Program-made: the position numbers and the translations under genes
Part shown: piece by piece, positions 44,792-53,908 of the stretch
How positions within the stretch are numbered: the first letter of the stretch is position 1
Layout: each line of letters begins with the position of its first letter
The notes under the pieces: model-generated
Databases searched by the model: none
Seen by the model: the letters and a program-made list of their open reading frames with translations, nothing else
Told to the model about the DNA's origin: nothing
Source of the DNA: Sphingomonas bacterium
GTDB lineage: Bacteria; Pseudomonadota; Alphaproteobacteria; Sphingomonadales; Sphingomonadaceae
Direction of reading: 5' to 3'
NCBI GenBank assembly: GCA_030149245.1
Contig: JASBRX010000022.1
Coordinates: 1 to 64,000, forward strand
DNA: 64,000 nucleotides

Positions 44792-46252
44792 CTAAGCGAG
44801 CACCCCTGCGACCGCCTTTGCCCAGCCGTTCAACCGCGCCTCCCGCGCACCGGCATCCATCACCGGCTCGAACATCTCGACCCGTCCGCGCATCGCGGCG
44901 GCATCCTCCAGCCCGGAAAACTGCCCGCACCCGACGCCCGCCAGCATCGCCGCGCCCAGCGCGGTTGTCTCGGTGAAGGCGGGGCGTTCGACCGTCACGC
45001 CGAGCAAGTCGGCCAGATCCTGTGCGATCCAGTCGTTCGCGACCATCCCCCCGTCGATGCGCAGCCGCGACCAGTCGCAGCCATCGGCGGCGAAGGCGGT
45101 CTTGAGGTCGTGGCTCTGGTGGGCCATCGCCTCCAGCGCGGCGCGCACGACGTGCGCCTTGCCGCTGGCCAGACTGAGGCCGCTGATCGCCCCGCGCGCT
45201 TCCGGCTCCCACCACGGTGCACCGAGTCCGGACAGAGCGGGGACGAAATAGACCCCGCCATTGTCGGCGACGCTGCGCGCCAGTGCCTCGGTCTCGCCCG
45301 CGTCCGCGATCAGGCCGAGCGAGTCGCGCAGCCATTTGACCACGCTTCCCGCGACGAACACCGATCCTTCGATTGCATAGCTGCGTTTGCCGCCGAGCTG
45401 GCACAACACGGTGGACAGCAAGCGATGGCGCGAGGTCGGCTGGCGCTCCCCGGCATTGGTCAGCATGAAGGCGCCGGTGCCATAGGTCGCCTTGGTCTCG
45501 CCTGGCGCCAGGCATGCCTGGCCGATCGTCGCCGCTTGCTGGTCGCCCGCAAGGCCGCAGATCGGGATGCGCCCGCCGAACAGGGTGGTCGATCCGAACC
45601 GCCCTGCACAATCGACGATCTCGGGCAGCGCCCCGCGCGGGCAATCGAACAGGTCGAGCAGCCCGTCGCTCCACGCCCCGCTGCCAAGGCCCATCAATAG
45701 GGTGCGCGAGGCGTTGGTCGCGTCGGTGACGTGGAGCCCGCCGGCTAACTTCCATACCAGCCAGCTTTCGACCGTCCCGATTGCCAGCCGATCGCCCGCC
45801 GCGCGCAATTGCGGCCAGTTGGCCATCGCCCAGGCGATCTTGGTTCCGCTGAAATAGGGGTCGAGCAACAGGCCGGTGCGCGCCTGCACCCCCGGCTCCT
45901 CGCCGCGTTCCTTGAGCGTACGGCACAGATCGGCGCTGCGCCGGTCCTGCCACACGATCGCGGGAGCGAGCGGTTGCCCGGTTTCCTTGTCCCAGAAGAC
46001 AATCGTCTCGCGTTGATTGGTGATGCCGATCGCGGCGATCCGGTCCGGTCCGCCCGCGCGCTCGATCATCGTCGCTGCGCAATTGGCGGATTCGGCCCAG
46101 ATCTGCTCGGCATCATGCTCGACCCATCCCGGTTGCGGATAGGATTGCAGCAAAGGGACGGCGATGCTGTCGAGACAGCGGCCGTCCGGGGCGAACAGCA
46201 TCGCGCGGGTCGAGGTCGTCCCCTCGTCGATGACCAGTAGAATCTCTCCCAT
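44792..46252 (-). CDS. glpK: glycerol kinase
   Basis: A 486-residue FGGY-family kinase that phosphorylates glycerol with ATP to glycerol 3-phosphate in the cytoplasm. The N-terminal phosphate motif DEGTTSTRAMLF, GITNQRETIVFWDKETGQPL, IVWQDRR, and the glycerol-binding segment LLDPYFSGTKIAW match GlpK closely. The second domain has YGTGAFMLTN and LRIDGGMVANDW. Length is slightly below the usual 495-500. Single gene, divergent from the AI-2E-family permease. No glpD/glpF nearby in the window. Confidence 0.93.
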   Translation of the reverse strand: MGEILLVIDEGTTSTRAMLFAPDGRCLDSIAVPLLQSYPQPGWVEHDAEQIWAESANCAATMIERAGGPDRIAAIGITNQRETIVFWDKETGQPLAPAIVWQDRRSADLCRTLKERGEEPGVQARTGLLLDPYFSGTKIAWAMANWPQLRAAGDRLAIGTVESWLVWKLAGGLHVTDATNASRTLLMGLGSGAWSDGLLDLFDCPRGALPEIVDCAGRFGSTTLFGGRIPICGLAGDQQAATIGQACLAPGETKATYGTGAFMLTNAGERQPTSRHRLLSTVLCQLGGKRSYAIEGSVFVAGSVVKWLRDSLGLIADAGETEALARSVADNGGVYFVPALSGLGAPWWEPEARGAISGLSLASGKAHVVRAALEAMAHQSHDLKTAFAADGCDWSRLRIDGGMVANDWIAQDLADLLGVTVERPAFTETTALGAAMLAGVGCGQFSGLEDAAAMRGRVEMFEPVMDAGAREARLNGWAKAVAGVLA

Positions 46253-46319
46253 CGAAACAGGTTAGCCGGGATTACATCGCACGCAAATCGCGCTAGGATT
46301 CGCTCGAGAGGTACAGCGA

Positions 46320-47582
46320 GTGGACGAAGCTTTCGGGAATGATCGGCGTGGCGAAGGGGAGGGCGATACGCCCGACTCGCCGTCGCATTTTGTCCCCGTC
46401 GTGCCGCCCGCCGATCATGAGACCGAAGCGGAGAATCGCCGCGACCGCCTGCTCGCCGGGCTGACGCTGATGGCCGGGATCGGCCTCGTCCTCGCCATAC
46501 CGTTCGCGCTCAAGGCCGGGTCGCCCTTTTTCCTCCCGCTGACCGCCGCGATCGTCATCGCGATTGCGCTGGTGCCGATCCTGGAATGGCTGGAGCGGCA
46601 CCGCGTCCCCGCGCCGCTCGCCGCGCTGATCTGTCTGTTGCTGTTCCTCACCGCCGCCAACGCGGCGCTGGCGTCGATCGTCGTGCCCGCCTGGGGCTGG
46701 CTGTCGATCCTTCCCGAGCGGATCGACAATATCCAGTCGAACGTGAAGCCGCTGATCGATTTCTATTCGAACTTCGAAAGCTTCGTGAACAAGACGATCC
46801 AGGACCTTGCCCAGTCGCGTCCGATCCAGCCGGCCGAGACCGCGGGGCAGGCGCCGCCGCGCTCGATTCTCGAACTCGCCGCGACCAGCGCGCCGACTGC
46901 GTTCATCGAAATGTTCTTTGCGGTGCTCGTCATCTTCTTCTTCCTGTCGGGCTGGACCCGACTGCGGCGCAACGCGATCACCAGCCGCACCAGCTTTGGC
47001 GGCGCGATGGCGACGGCGCGGGTGATTCAGGACGTGGTCGACGACACCTCGGCCTATCTCGGCACGATCACGCTGATCAACGTCACCCTCGGGCTGCTGG
47101 TGGCGGGCGCCTTGTGGCTGATCGGCATGCCGACGCCGTTGATGTGGGGCGGTATCGTCGCGCTGCTCAACTATATCCCCTATCTCGGCCCCATCTTCGC
47201 CGCCGGATTCCTTGCGGTGGGTGGGTTGATGACGTTCCAGGACGTGTGGACCGCGCTGCTGCCCGCCGCGATCATGGTCGTGCTGCATATCATCGAGGCG
47301 AATGTGGTCACGCCACTGGTGGTCGGGCGGCGGCTGACGATCAACCCGATCATGATTCTGATCTCCTTGTCCTTTTGGGGCTGGGTGTGGGGCACGCCGG
47401 GCGCGCTGCTGGCGGTGCCGCTGCTGATCATCATCCAGACCGTGCTCAACGCGGCGGGCAAGCCGGACATCGCCGGATTTCTGTTCGAACACGGCACGCT
47501 GGTCGCGCGCGGCAACCCCGCTGCACCCCGCCCGCAAATTATGCGCGAAAGCGGAGTTGACAGCCCCGGACCGCCCGGTTAG
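46320..47582 (+). CDS. AI-2E family (PerM-type) permease
   Basis: A 420-residue inner-membrane protein with about eight spans, starting at GTG 46320. After an acidic cytoplasmic N-terminus it has LPLTAAIVIAIALVPILEWL, a long extracytoplasmic helix region (SNFESFVNKTIQDLAQSRPI), and the family core NVTLGLLVAGALWLIGMPTP, then LNYIPYLGPIFAAGFLAVGG and ANVVTPLVVGRRLTINPIMI. Proteins of this family export small molecules or, in some bacteria, sodium; the AI-2 link is not general. The gene is followed by tRNA-Asp. Confidence 0.88.
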   Translation: MDEAFGNDRRGEGEGDTPDSPSHFVPVVPPADHETEAENRRDRLLAGLTLMAGIGLVLAIPFALKAGSPFFLPLTAAIVIAIALVPILEWLERHRVPAPLAALICLLLFLTAANAALASIVVPAWGWLSILPERIDNIQSNVKPLIDFYSNFESFVNKTIQDLAQSRPIQPAETAGQAPPRSILELAATSAPTAFIEMFFAVLVIFFFLSGWTRLRRNAITSRTSFGGAMATARVIQDVVDDTSAYLGTITLINVTLGLLVAGALWLIGMPTPLMWGGIVALLNYIPYLGPIFAAGFLAVGGLMTFQDVWTALLPAAIMVVLHIIEANVVTPLVVGRRLTINPIMILISLSFWGWVWGTPGALLAVPLLIIIQTVLNAAGKPDIAGFLFEHGTLVARGNPAAPRPQIMRESGVDSPGPPG

Positions 47583-47626
47583 GTGCCGCGCTCTCGCAAG
47601 GGACGGCGCTTCGGCGCCAGGGTCAT

Positions 47627-47699
<73 letters not shown>

Positions 47700-47703
<4 letters not shown>

Positions 47704-47719
47704 CCCCCTATCGGGTGGC
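47700..47719. terminator. hairpin after tRNA-Asp
   Basis: GCCACCC pairs with GGGTGGC around a CCTATC loop. There is no T-tract, so it may be a weak or shared terminator between tRNA-Asp and the convergent Lrp gene. Confidence 0.4.
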
Positions 47720-47726
47720 CATCCCC

Positions 47727-48209
47727 TCACTCCACATCACCGGTGGTCAGCGGCACCAGCGCGCTCTGCTTGTGCACGCGCTTGATGAAGCTGGTCTCAT
47801 AGCGCCGCACTGCGGGATCGTTCTGAAACAGCCGCTCGGCCAGGGCATTGTAATCCGCCATGTCCCGGACACAGACCAGCACCGCCAGATCGTCCGCCCC
47901 CGCGACATCCAGGATCATCTGCACCGCATCCTGCGCAGCGAGCGATGCCCGCAGCGCCGCGATCCCGCGTTCCTCGGCATGTTCATGCACCTGCACCCGG
48001 ACCAGGGCGCGCAACCGCCGTTCGGTCAGTTTCGGCGCGAGCAACGCAACGTCCGCCGAAATGAACCCATCTGCGCGCAGCCGTCGCACCCGCCGCGTGA
48101 CCGCCGACGCCGACAGCGGCACGTCGCGCGTCAGTTCCTCTGCGGTCGCCAGCGAATCGCGCTGGAGCAGGTTGAGCAATTGGATGTCGAAGGCGTCGAG
48201 CTTGCTCAT
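47727..48209 (-). CDS. Lrp/AsnC-family transcriptional regulator
   Basis: A 160-residue regulator. The N-terminal HTH (LDAFDIQLLNLLQRDSLATA, then LSASAVTRRVRRLRADGFIS) and the C-terminal RAM/AsnC domain (LVRVQVHEHAEERGIAALRA; CVRDMADYNALAERLFQNDP) match the family, which senses amino acids or small ligands. ATG 48209 is chosen as it gives the standard MSKLDAFD start; an ATG 14 residues earlier is less typical. Divergent from an S41 peptidase with a palindrome between, so it likely regulates that gene. Confidence 0.9.
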   Translation of the reverse strand: MSKLDAFDIQLLNLLQRDSLATAEELTRDVPLSASAVTRRVRRLRADGFISADVALLAPKLTERRLRALVRVQVHEHAEERGIAALRASLAAQDAVQMILDVAGADDLAVLVCVRDMADYNALAERLFQNDPAVRRYETSFIKRVHKQSALVPLTTGDVE

Positions 48210-48273
48210 GTCCGGCGCGAAGCCACTCCCCGATGACGATTTTCGGCACATAGCGCGCCGTAATCGACTGCAA

Positions 48274-48302
48274 AAGGCGTGTTAGTCAAATATAACACCT
48301 TG
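48274..48302. promoter_or_regulatory. candidate Lrp-family operator
   Basis: AAGGCGTGTTA (48274-48284) is inverted as TAACACCTTG (48293-48302) across 8 bases. It lies between the divergent Lrp and S41 peptidase genes, 24 bases before the latter, and overlaps a possible -10 TATAAC. Confidence 0.5.
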
Positions 48303-48325
48303 AGCAGTTCAAGGAGGTTTCACGA

Positions 48326-49444
48326 ATGCGTACCCGGTTTCTCGCGGCAGCCAGCCTGATGATGGTGTCGCCGCTGACCATGGCCCAGACCGCGCCCCAG
48401 CAGCCGGCGGCGGAGGCTCCCGCCTTCACTCCCGCACTGGGCAAGGAAGCGATCGCCAACCTCGCGGACGAGATCGAGGCGAACTTCGTCTTCCCCGATG
48501 TCGCAAAGCGCTACGCCGCCATGCTGCGCAAGAACCTCGCCGCCGGTGTCTATGATGCCCCTACCGACGCTGAGGCGTTGGCGAAGCAGGTGACGATGGA
48601 TCTGCAGGACGTCGCTCCCGACGGCCATCTGCGGATGTACGCACCGGGCCTGCCTCAGCCTCAGCGTGTAGGCCAGTCGTCGGCGCAGCGGCCGGTCGGG
48701 CACGTCCCGCCGCCGCCGCCAGCGATGGAACAGGCCGGGATGATCGCGCCGGGAATCGCGTTTGTGCGGTTCAACGCGTTCATGGGCGACCCCAAGGTGG
48801 TGAAGGACTTCACCGACTTTCTCGACGCCACCGCCGGTGCAAAGACTCTGATCATCGACGCGCGCACCCATGGCGGGGGCGGGCTGACCGAGATGGACGT
48901 GCTGTTCCCGCGTATCTTCGACAAGCCGCAGACGGTGATGGTGATGGATACGCGTGCCTCGGTCGCCGAACGCGGCGGCCCGCTGCCCTTCCCCTCGCTG
49001 GTCAAGGTCGATGCGCCCAAGGAACTCTATCGCTCCGAGCATCGTGTGACCCCGGCCAGCCCCGTTTCGCCCTGGGCAAAGGCCAAAGTCTATTATCTGA
49101 CCTCGGGTCGCACCGGATCGGCGGCGGAGCATCTGGCGTCGGTGTTCAAGGGGACCGGGCGCGGCACGCTGGTCGGCGGCACCACCGGCGGCGCAGGGCA
49201 TTTCGGCGGGACGCTTGGCCTGCCCGGTGGCTTTGCGGCGTTCATCCCATTCGGGCGCAGCTATTTCCCCGACGGCAACGGCTGGGAGCAGGTCGGCGTC
49301 GCACCCGACATCGCGGTCGCGCCGGAACGCGCGCTTTATGAAGTGCTCGTGCGCGAAGGCGTCCCCGCCGAGCAGGCGGAAACCCTGTCGGCGTCGCATA
49401 TGCCCAAGGGGTCGATGGAACGTCGCAAGCTTGGTCGCCGCTGA
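48326..49444 (+). CDS. S41-family (C-terminal-processing-like) peptidase
   Basis: A 372-residue exported serine peptidase. The signal peptide is MRTRFLAAASLMMVSPLTMA. An N-terminal helical cap is followed by the S41 core; the catalytic Ser is in YLTSGRTGSAAEHLASVFKG and LIIDARTHGGGGLTEMD precedes it. There is no PDZ domain, as in the tricorn-like/IRBP-type S41 branch. A strong AAGGAGG site precedes ATG 48326. Divergent from an Lrp-type regulator, which suggests amino-acid-responsive expression of a periplasmic peptidase. Confidence 0.85.
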   Translation: MRTRFLAAASLMMVSPLTMAQTAPQQPAAEAPAFTPALGKEAIANLADEIEANFVFPDVAKRYAAMLRKNLAAGVYDAPTDAEALAKQVTMDLQDVAPDGHLRMYAPGLPQPQRVGQSSAQRPVGHVPPPPPAMEQAGMIAPGIAFVRFNAFMGDPKVVKDFTDFLDATAGAKTLIIDARTHGGGGLTEMDVLFPRIFDKPQTVMVMDTRASVAERGGPLPFPSLVKVDAPKELYRSEHRVTPASPVSPWAKAKVYYLTSGRTGSAAEHLASVFKGTGRGTLVGGTTGGAGHFGGTLGLPGGFAAFIPFGRSYFPDGNGWEQVGVAPDIAVAPERALYEVLVREGVPAEQAETLSASHMPKGSMERRKLGRR

Positions 49445-49570
49445 CGCGCGACCCGCAGGGGGGCGGCGGCGCTGATGGATCACCCCTAATCCACAGCGCG
49501 CTTTCGCCGCCCCCTTGCACCCCCGGGCACAGCCGCTAAACGCCCCCGTTCACCATCTATGGAGCGGGAT

Positions 49571-49810
49571 ATGAGCGACTCGATTTCGGCCGAGCAGCTG
49601 CGCCTTCTGATCGAGCGGATCGAGCGGCTGGAAGAAGAGAAAAAGGGCATCAGCGACGACATCAAGGACGTCTATGGCGAGGCCAAGGCGACCGGGTTCG
49701 ATGCCAAGATCATGCGCACCATCATCCGCCTGCGGAAGATGGAGAAGCACCAGCTCGACGAGCAGGACGCGCTGCTCGAAACCTACCGCGCCGCGCTGGG
49801 GATGCAGTAA
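49571..49810 (+). CDS. gapR: GapR-family DNA-binding protein (DUF2312)
   Basis: A 79-residue protein of the DUF2312/GapR family, a nucleoid-associated protein that in Caulobacter clamps overtwisted DNA and helps topoisomerases ahead of replication and transcription. It is nearly all helical: [40 protein letters not shown] and [19 protein letters not shown], then ETYRAALG. Length and motifs are standard. ATG 49571 is used because GGAGCGG lies 7 bases before it; ATG 49559 is too near that site. It stands alone, followed by a family A palindrome. Confidence 0.92.
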   Translation: MSDSISAEQLRLLIERIERLEEEKKGISDDIKDVYGEAKATGFDAKIMRTIIRLRKMEKHQLDEQDALLETYRAALGMQ

Positions 49811-49815
49811 GCGCA

Positions 49816-50048
49816 ATTCCTCCCCCAGCTTGCTGGGGGAGGGGGACCGCCGCCGCAGGCGGTGGTGGAGGGGCGGCCGCGCAGACGGCCGTGAACGCCT
49901 CGACAAAATTCCGCCCTCTGCGGCCAACGGCTTGCTGCGCAAGCCGGCTTCGCTGCTGCGATATGCCCCCGGCATATCGCTGATTGCCGCTACGCCCCCT
50001 CCGTCAGCGCTACGCGCTGCCACCTCCCCTGCGGGGCAGGGGAGGAAT
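49816..50048. repeat. long intergenic palindrome, family A copy 5 with cassette
   Basis: It is bounded by ATTCCTCCCCCAGC and GCGGGGCAGGGGAGGAAT. It has the same core as the other family A copies and the same extra ~75-base cassette as copy 3, with hairpins GGCTTGC..GCAAGCC and GATATGCC..GGCATATC. The cassette lies between CCGCCCTCTG and CCCCCTCCGTCAGCGC. Confidence 0.87.
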
Positions 50049-50107
50049 GTTGCCTTCACTGTGCAGTCCCGCCGCCCTAACATGCCCCTCCCAACCGGAG
50101 CCCTCGC

Positions 50108-50434
50108 ATGATTCTCACCACCACCAGCACCGTCGATGGCGTCACCGTCACCCGCTATCACGGCATCGTGACCGCCGAGGTGATCATCGGCGCGAACGTG
50201 TTTCGCGATCTGTTCGCCGGCATCCGCGACATCGTCGGCGGTCGTTCGGGCAGCTATGAGCGCCCGCTCAAGGATGCGCGCAAGACTGCGCTCGCCGAAC
50301 TTCAGGACGAAGCCCGCGCGCTGGGCGCGAACGGCGTGATCGGCATCGACTTCGATTATGAGGTGATCGGCAAGAACGGATCGATGCTGATGGTCTCCGC
50401 CTCGGGCACTGCGGTGACGCTCAGGGGAGTCTGA
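50108..50434 (+). CDS. YbjQ family protein (UPF0145)
   Basis: A 108-residue soluble protein. The family pattern is clear: [60 protein letters not shown], then [17 protein letters not shown] and a terminal beta strand. The fold is a pentameric dodecin-like/heavy-metal-binding-like domain of unknown function. It has no Cys, so metal binding is doubtful. Solitary gene between a palindrome and yebC; a GC-rich hairpin follows it. Confidence 0.88.
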   Translation: MILTTTSTVDGVTVTRYHGIVTAEVIIGANVFRDLFAGIRDIVGGRSGSYERPLKDARKTALAELQDEARALGANGVIGIDFDYEVIGKNGSMLMVSASGTAVTLRGV

Positions 50435-50445
50435 CGTTCGAACAT

Positions 50446-50470
50446 GGGGCGGCGGCTTGCATGCCGCCCC
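50446..50470 (+). terminator. hairpin between ybjQ-like gene and yebC
   Basis: GGGGCGGC (50446-50453) pairs with GCCGCCCC (50463-50470) around a 9-base loop, 12 bases after the stop codon. No T-tract follows, so termination may be weak. Confidence 0.4.
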
Positions 50471-50514
50471 TCGGCTCGCCTAGAGACGCGCATCCAATTC
50501 CATAAGAGCGACCC

Positions 50515-51258
50515 ATGGCAGGCCATTCCAAGTTCAAGAACATCATGCACCGTAAGGGCGCGCAGGATAAGAAGCGCTCGGGCATGTTCAGCAAGCTCAG
50601 CCGCGAAATCACCGTCGCGGCCAAGATGGGCCTGCCCGATCCAGACATGAACCCGCGCCTGCGCGCGGCGGTCAACGCCGCCAAGGCGCAGTCGATGCCG
50701 AAGGACAATATCCAGCGCGCGATCGACAAGGCGAGCAAGGGCGACGCGGAAAATTACGAGGAAATCCGCTATGAGGGCTTCGGCCCCGGCGGCGTGTCGC
50801 TGATCATCGAGGCACTGAGCGACAACCGCAACCGCACCGCGACCAATGTCCGCACCGCGGTGTCCAAGAATGGCGGCAATCTCGGCGCGTCGGGCTCCGT
50901 CAGCCATGCCTTCGACCGCGTCGGCCTGATCACCTATCCGGCCAGCGTCGGCGACGCGGAAAAGGTGTTCGAAGCTGCGCTCGAGGCCGGTGCCGAGGAC
51001 GTGACCTCGTCCGAGGACGGCCACGAAATCTGGACCGCCAGCGCCGACCTGCACGAAGTCGCCAAGGCGCTCGAACCCGTGCTGGGCGAGGCCGAGGGCG
51101 CCAAGCTCGCGTGGAAGCCGCAGACGATGGTCGAGGTCAGTGAAGACGACGCCGCGACGTTGTTCAAGCTGATCGACGCGCTCGACGATGACGACGACGT
51201 CCAGACCGTGTGGGGCAATTACGAAGTCTCGGACGAAGTGATGGCCAAGCTGGGGTGA
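50515..51258 (+). CDS. yebC: YebC/PmpR family regulator
   Basis: A 247-residue protein of the universal YebC family, which acts as a DNA-binding regulator and, in several bacteria and in mitochondria (TACO1), as a factor that relieves ribosome stalling at proline runs. It shows [20 protein letters not shown] at the start, [73 protein letters not shown] and a C-terminal acidic end. All domains and the usual length are present. yebC before ruvC-ruvA is the typical bacterial order. Confidence 0.95.
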   Translation: MAGHSKFKNIMHRKGAQDKKRSGMFSKLSREITVAAKMGLPDPDMNPRLRAAVNAAKAQSMPKDNIQRAIDKASKGDAENYEEIRYEGFGPGGVSLIIEALSDNRNRTATNVRTAVSKNGGNLGASGSVSHAFDRVGLITYPASVGDAEKVFEAALEAGAEDVTSSEDGHEIWTASADLHEVAKALEPVLGEAEGAKLAWKPQTMVEVSEDDAATLFKLIDALDDDDDVQTVWGNYEVSDEVMAKLG

Positions 51259-51265
51259 TGTCTCG

Positions 51266-51432
51266 TTCCTCCCCCAGCGCGCTGGGGGAGGGGAACCGCC
51301 GCCGCAGGCGGTGGTGGAGGGGCGGCCGCGCAGACGGCCGTGCAACAGCCCGGCAGAACTCCGCCCTCTGCGAGGGCGGCCCCTCCGTCAGCACTGCGTG
51401 CTGCCACCTCCCCTGCGGGGCAGGGGAGGAAT
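51266..51432. repeat. long intergenic palindrome, family A copy 6
   Basis: It is bounded by TTCCTCCCCCAGCGCGC and GCGGGGCAGGGGAGGAAT. The core motifs match copies 2 and 4, and there is no cassette. It separates yebC from the convergent hemerythrin-like gene. Confidence 0.85.
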
Positions 51433-51436
51433 TCAA

Positions 51437-51994
51437 TTAAGCCGCGCGATCGTCAGCGCCATCCATGCCCAGCATCGCGCGGATCCGCCACGCATCGGCC
51501 GCCCAGTTGGTCCCCTGCGAAAACGGCACCGATGCCAGGCGCGGTGCATCGTCCAGCAGAGGAAACAACTCGCGCTCCTCGCGGGCCAGCCGATCCTCCA
51601 TTTCCGCTGTGCGCAGCCGCACGGCAACCGCATAGGCGCGCCAGTCACGCACGACGACATCGGGCGGAAAGCGCTTGGTGTGCGCGGCGAACCGCTCATA
51701 ATCGGCGGCGGTGGACTGGCAGAACCGCTCGGCAACCGAGCGTGCGGCGGGGTCCGCGTGCAACCGCAACCGCGGATAGATCATGCGGTCCTTTAATGTC
51801 AGTGTGCGCAGCAGGCTACGGCTGAAACGCCACCGCGCGTCGTTCAGTTCTTCGATGTCGGGCGGATCGAACCGCCGGGCGATCGCGGCCATTTCGACGG
51901 TGCATTCCCGCAACCGGCGATGTTCGGCGAAAAACTGATCGAGATTGGACACGGCGAAATCCGCTTTCTTGGCTCCGAAGCGACAGGGCGGCAT
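51437..51994 (-). CDS. hemerythrin-like (HHE) domain protein
   Basis: A 185-residue helical protein. LDQFFAEHRRLRECTVEM supplies the first His, RSLLRTLTLKDRMIYPRLRL the second helix with acidic/aromatic ligands, and DRLAREERELFPLLDD the terminal Glu-rich helix, in line with four-helix HHE domains that bind a diiron site. Not every expected His is present, so iron binding is unsure. ATG 51994 is the longest start; GTG 51952 gives a more family-like beginning (SNLDQFFAEH). It lies on the opposite strand between yebC and ruvC. Confidence 0.7.
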   Translation of the reverse strand: MPPCRFGAKKADFAVSNLDQFFAEHRRLRECTVEMAAIARRFDPPDIEELNDARWRFSRSLLRTLTLKDRMIYPRLRLHADPAARSVAERFCQSTAADYERFAAHTKRFPPDVVVRDWRAYAVAVRLRTAEMEDRLAREERELFPLLDDAPRLASVPFSQGTNWAADAWRIRAMLGMDGADDRAA

Positions 51995-52118
51995 CGGGTC
52001 GATACCGGGACGGGCTGGCGCACCGTCCTTTTGTCTTTTAGGGCGTGGGGATGGTTACAGGTCGGACAACCAGTAGAAATACGTTACGGCATGCGGCGTG
52101 CCCGGTAATGCGGTGGCC

Positions 52119-52613
52119 ATGACCCGCCTGATCCTCGGCCTCGACCCCGGCCTTGGCACCACCGGCTGGGGCCTGATCCGTGCCGAGGGCAATCGTCTGA
52201 GCCATGTTGCCAATGGCCAGCTCAAGACCGATGCCAAGGCACCGCTGCCGCAGCGGCTGGCGCATCTCGACGCGATGCTCGCCGCGCTCGTCGCCGACCA
52301 CGCCCCCGATGGCGCCGCGGTCGAGGAGGTGTTCGTCAACTCCAACCCGCAATCGACGCTGAAGCTTGCCCATGCGCGCGGCGTCGCCATTGCCGCCGTC
52401 GCGCGCGCAGGGCTCGACGTCGGCGAATATGCCCCGCGGCTGGTCAAGAAGGCGGTGGTCGGCACCGGCACTGCCGAAAAGGCGCAGGTCCACGCGATGA
52501 TCGCCCGCCTGCTCCCCGGCGCGAAGATCGCCGGAGCCGACGCCGCCGACGCGCTCGCGGTCGCGATCTGCCACGCGCATCATCTGGCGAGCGCACGGGC
52601 ACTGGCGCGCTGA
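52119..52613 (+). CDS. ruvC: Holliday junction endonuclease RuvC
   Basis: A 164-residue resolvase that cuts Holliday junctions together with RuvAB. The four acidic catalytic residues are seen in [14 protein letters not shown] (Asp), [14 protein letters not shown] (Glu), and [16 protein letters not shown] (two Asp). Length is normal. ATG 52119 follows the family start [10 protein letters not shown]; an ATG seven codons upstream is unlikely. ruvA follows 43 bases later. Confidence 0.96.
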   Translation: MTRLILGLDPGLGTTGWGLIRAEGNRLSHVANGQLKTDAKAPLPQRLAHLDAMLAALVADHAPDGAAVEEVFVNSNPQSTLKLAHARGVAIAAVARAGLDVGEYAPRLVKKAVVGTGTAEKAQVHAMIARLLPGAKIAGADAADALAVAICHAHHLASARALAR

Positions 52614-52656
52614 TTATCGCTTCCCTCGCGCCCGCCGTTCCGCTTATGTCCCAACC

Positions 52657-53256
52657 ATGATCGCGCATCTCAACGGCCATCTCGCCGCAACCGGCATCGA
52701 CCATGCAGTGATCGACGTGAATGGGGTCGGCTATCTGGTCGGCGCATCGGCGCGGACGCTGGCGGCGCTGGGCGCGATCGGCGAGTTTGTCACGGTCCAC
52801 ACCGAAATGCTGGTCTCGGAAGATTCGATGCGCCTGATGGGCTTTGCCAGCGCGGAGGAGCGCGACTGGTTCCGCCTGCTCACCGGCGTGCAGGGCGTGG
52901 GGGCCAAGGTCGCGCTGGCGATCCTGTCGATCTTGTCCCCGGCGGAGGTCCAGACCGCCATTGCCCGCGCCGACGCCGCGATGGTCGCGCGCGCCAATGG
53001 CGTCGGCCCGAAGCTGGCGCAGCGCATCGTCAACGAGCTCAAGGACAAGGCCGGCGGCGTCGCGGTCGGCACCGGTGGGGCAGGGGCGACGACTCCCGCC
53101 AGCGGCGCGGCGAACGACGCGGTCTCGGCCCTGCTCAACCTTGGCTTCAAACCCGCCGAAGCGAGCAATGCGGTGAATGCGGCAAGCGATGAACTCGGCC
53201 CGACCGCGACGCTCGATGCGCTGGTGCGGCTGGCGTTGCGGAAGGCGGCGAAGTGA
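52657..53256 (+). CDS. ruvA: Holliday junction branch migration protein RuvA
   Basis: A 199-residue protein that binds the four-way junction and loads RuvB. Domain I has [20 protein letters not shown] and [11 protein letters not shown]; domain II carries helix-hairpin-helix motifs ([39 protein letters not shown]); domain III (about 145-199) is the RuvB-contact part, [19 protein letters not shown]. All features are complete. Its stop codon overlaps the GTG of the next small exported gene. Confidence 0.96.
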   Translation: MIAHLNGHLAATGIDHAVIDVNGVGYLVGASARTLAALGAIGEFVTVHTEMLVSEDSMRLMGFASAEERDWFRLLTGVQGVGAKVALAILSILSPAEVQTAIARADAAMVARANGVGPKLAQRIVNELKDKAGGVAVGTGGAGATTPASGAANDAVSALLNLGFKPAEASNAVNAASDELGPTATLDALVRLALRKAAK

Positions 53257-53723
53257 AGTGGGCGATACTTGGCGGGCTGCTCGCATGCGGCCTCGCCTCT
53301 CCCGCACTTGCGTGTCGCGTCGAGCGGCACACGCTATCTCAGGATCGCCCGCTCCCTCGCCCGGGGGAGACCGTTTTGCTGCTTGAGGCGGAGTCGGTTC
53401 TACTTCGAAGAGCAGGCGGAGGCGAACCGATCGCCTTTCGCATGCGAGTGCTCAAGGGGAGCCGCAGCTTGCCCCCCGGGCGCCGCATCACCGTGCCCGC
53501 TCCAAATTGGGATGGTTGCATCTCTGCAATGGGAGTACCCGACCAAAATGGTCGTGTCCGCGGGTATGCGCGCGTACGAACCATGGTTGGCAGGGCAGGC
53601 ATATTTGAGATTGGTCCCTCGTCGCCAGCCAACGTGAAGCGCCTACAGTATTGCCTGGCTTCGCCGCGACGCTGTGTCTGGGGTCGAGTGCGCTTCAAGC
53701 GGGTTCCGGACGGGATCATGTAA
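53253..53723 (+). CDS. small exported hypothetical protein
   Basis: A 156-residue protein starting at GTG 53253, overlapping the ruvA stop by 4 bases. The signal peptide is [19 protein letters not shown]. The mature part has four Cys, two in [10 protein letters not shown] and [13 protein letters not shown], which could form disulfides, and reads as mainly beta. No known family is recognised. Although coupled to ruvA, its envelope location makes a role in recombination improbable; it is probably a passenger of the operon. GC content is lower than ruvA. Confidence 0.65.
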   Translation: MKWAILGGLLACGLASPALACRVERHTLSQDRPLPRPGETVLLLEAESVLLRRAGGGEPIAFRMRVLKGSRSLPPGRRITVPAPNWDGCISAMGVPDQNGRVRGYARVRTMVGRAGIFEIGPSSPANVKRLQYCLASPRRCVWGRVRFKRVPDGIM

Positions 53724-53795
53724 GCGCCGCCCCGCGCTCAACCCTTCTGCTTCCATCAAGCCCAACTTATCTCAGTATGACGGATAAGGTTGCAA

Positions 53796-53843
53796 GATAG
53801 CGCTACCAAAATCTCGTTGCGCTCTGAATTGATAGCGCTACCA
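53796..53843 (+). promoter_or_regulatory. paired LacI-type operators upstream of the xylanase
   Basis: GATAGCGCTACCA occurs twice, at 53796-53808 and 53831-53843, 35 bases apart and about 65 bases before the xylanase start. The palindromic TAGCGCTA core is the usual LacI-family binding core and resembles the xylan-utilisation box of Xanthomonas (TGGTAGCGCTAACA). No lacI gene is in the window. Confidence 0.7.
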
Positions 53844-53908
53844 TCGCTCCACTGGACACGGGTCCGGGCATGCAGGCCCGCAAACGGGCCGCGAGGAGGA
53901 GAGAGAGG

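Noticed and set aside
46320..47582. Quorum-sensing AI-2 exporter
   Set aside because: The family name is historical; there is no luxS or lsr gene here, so only family membership is claimed.
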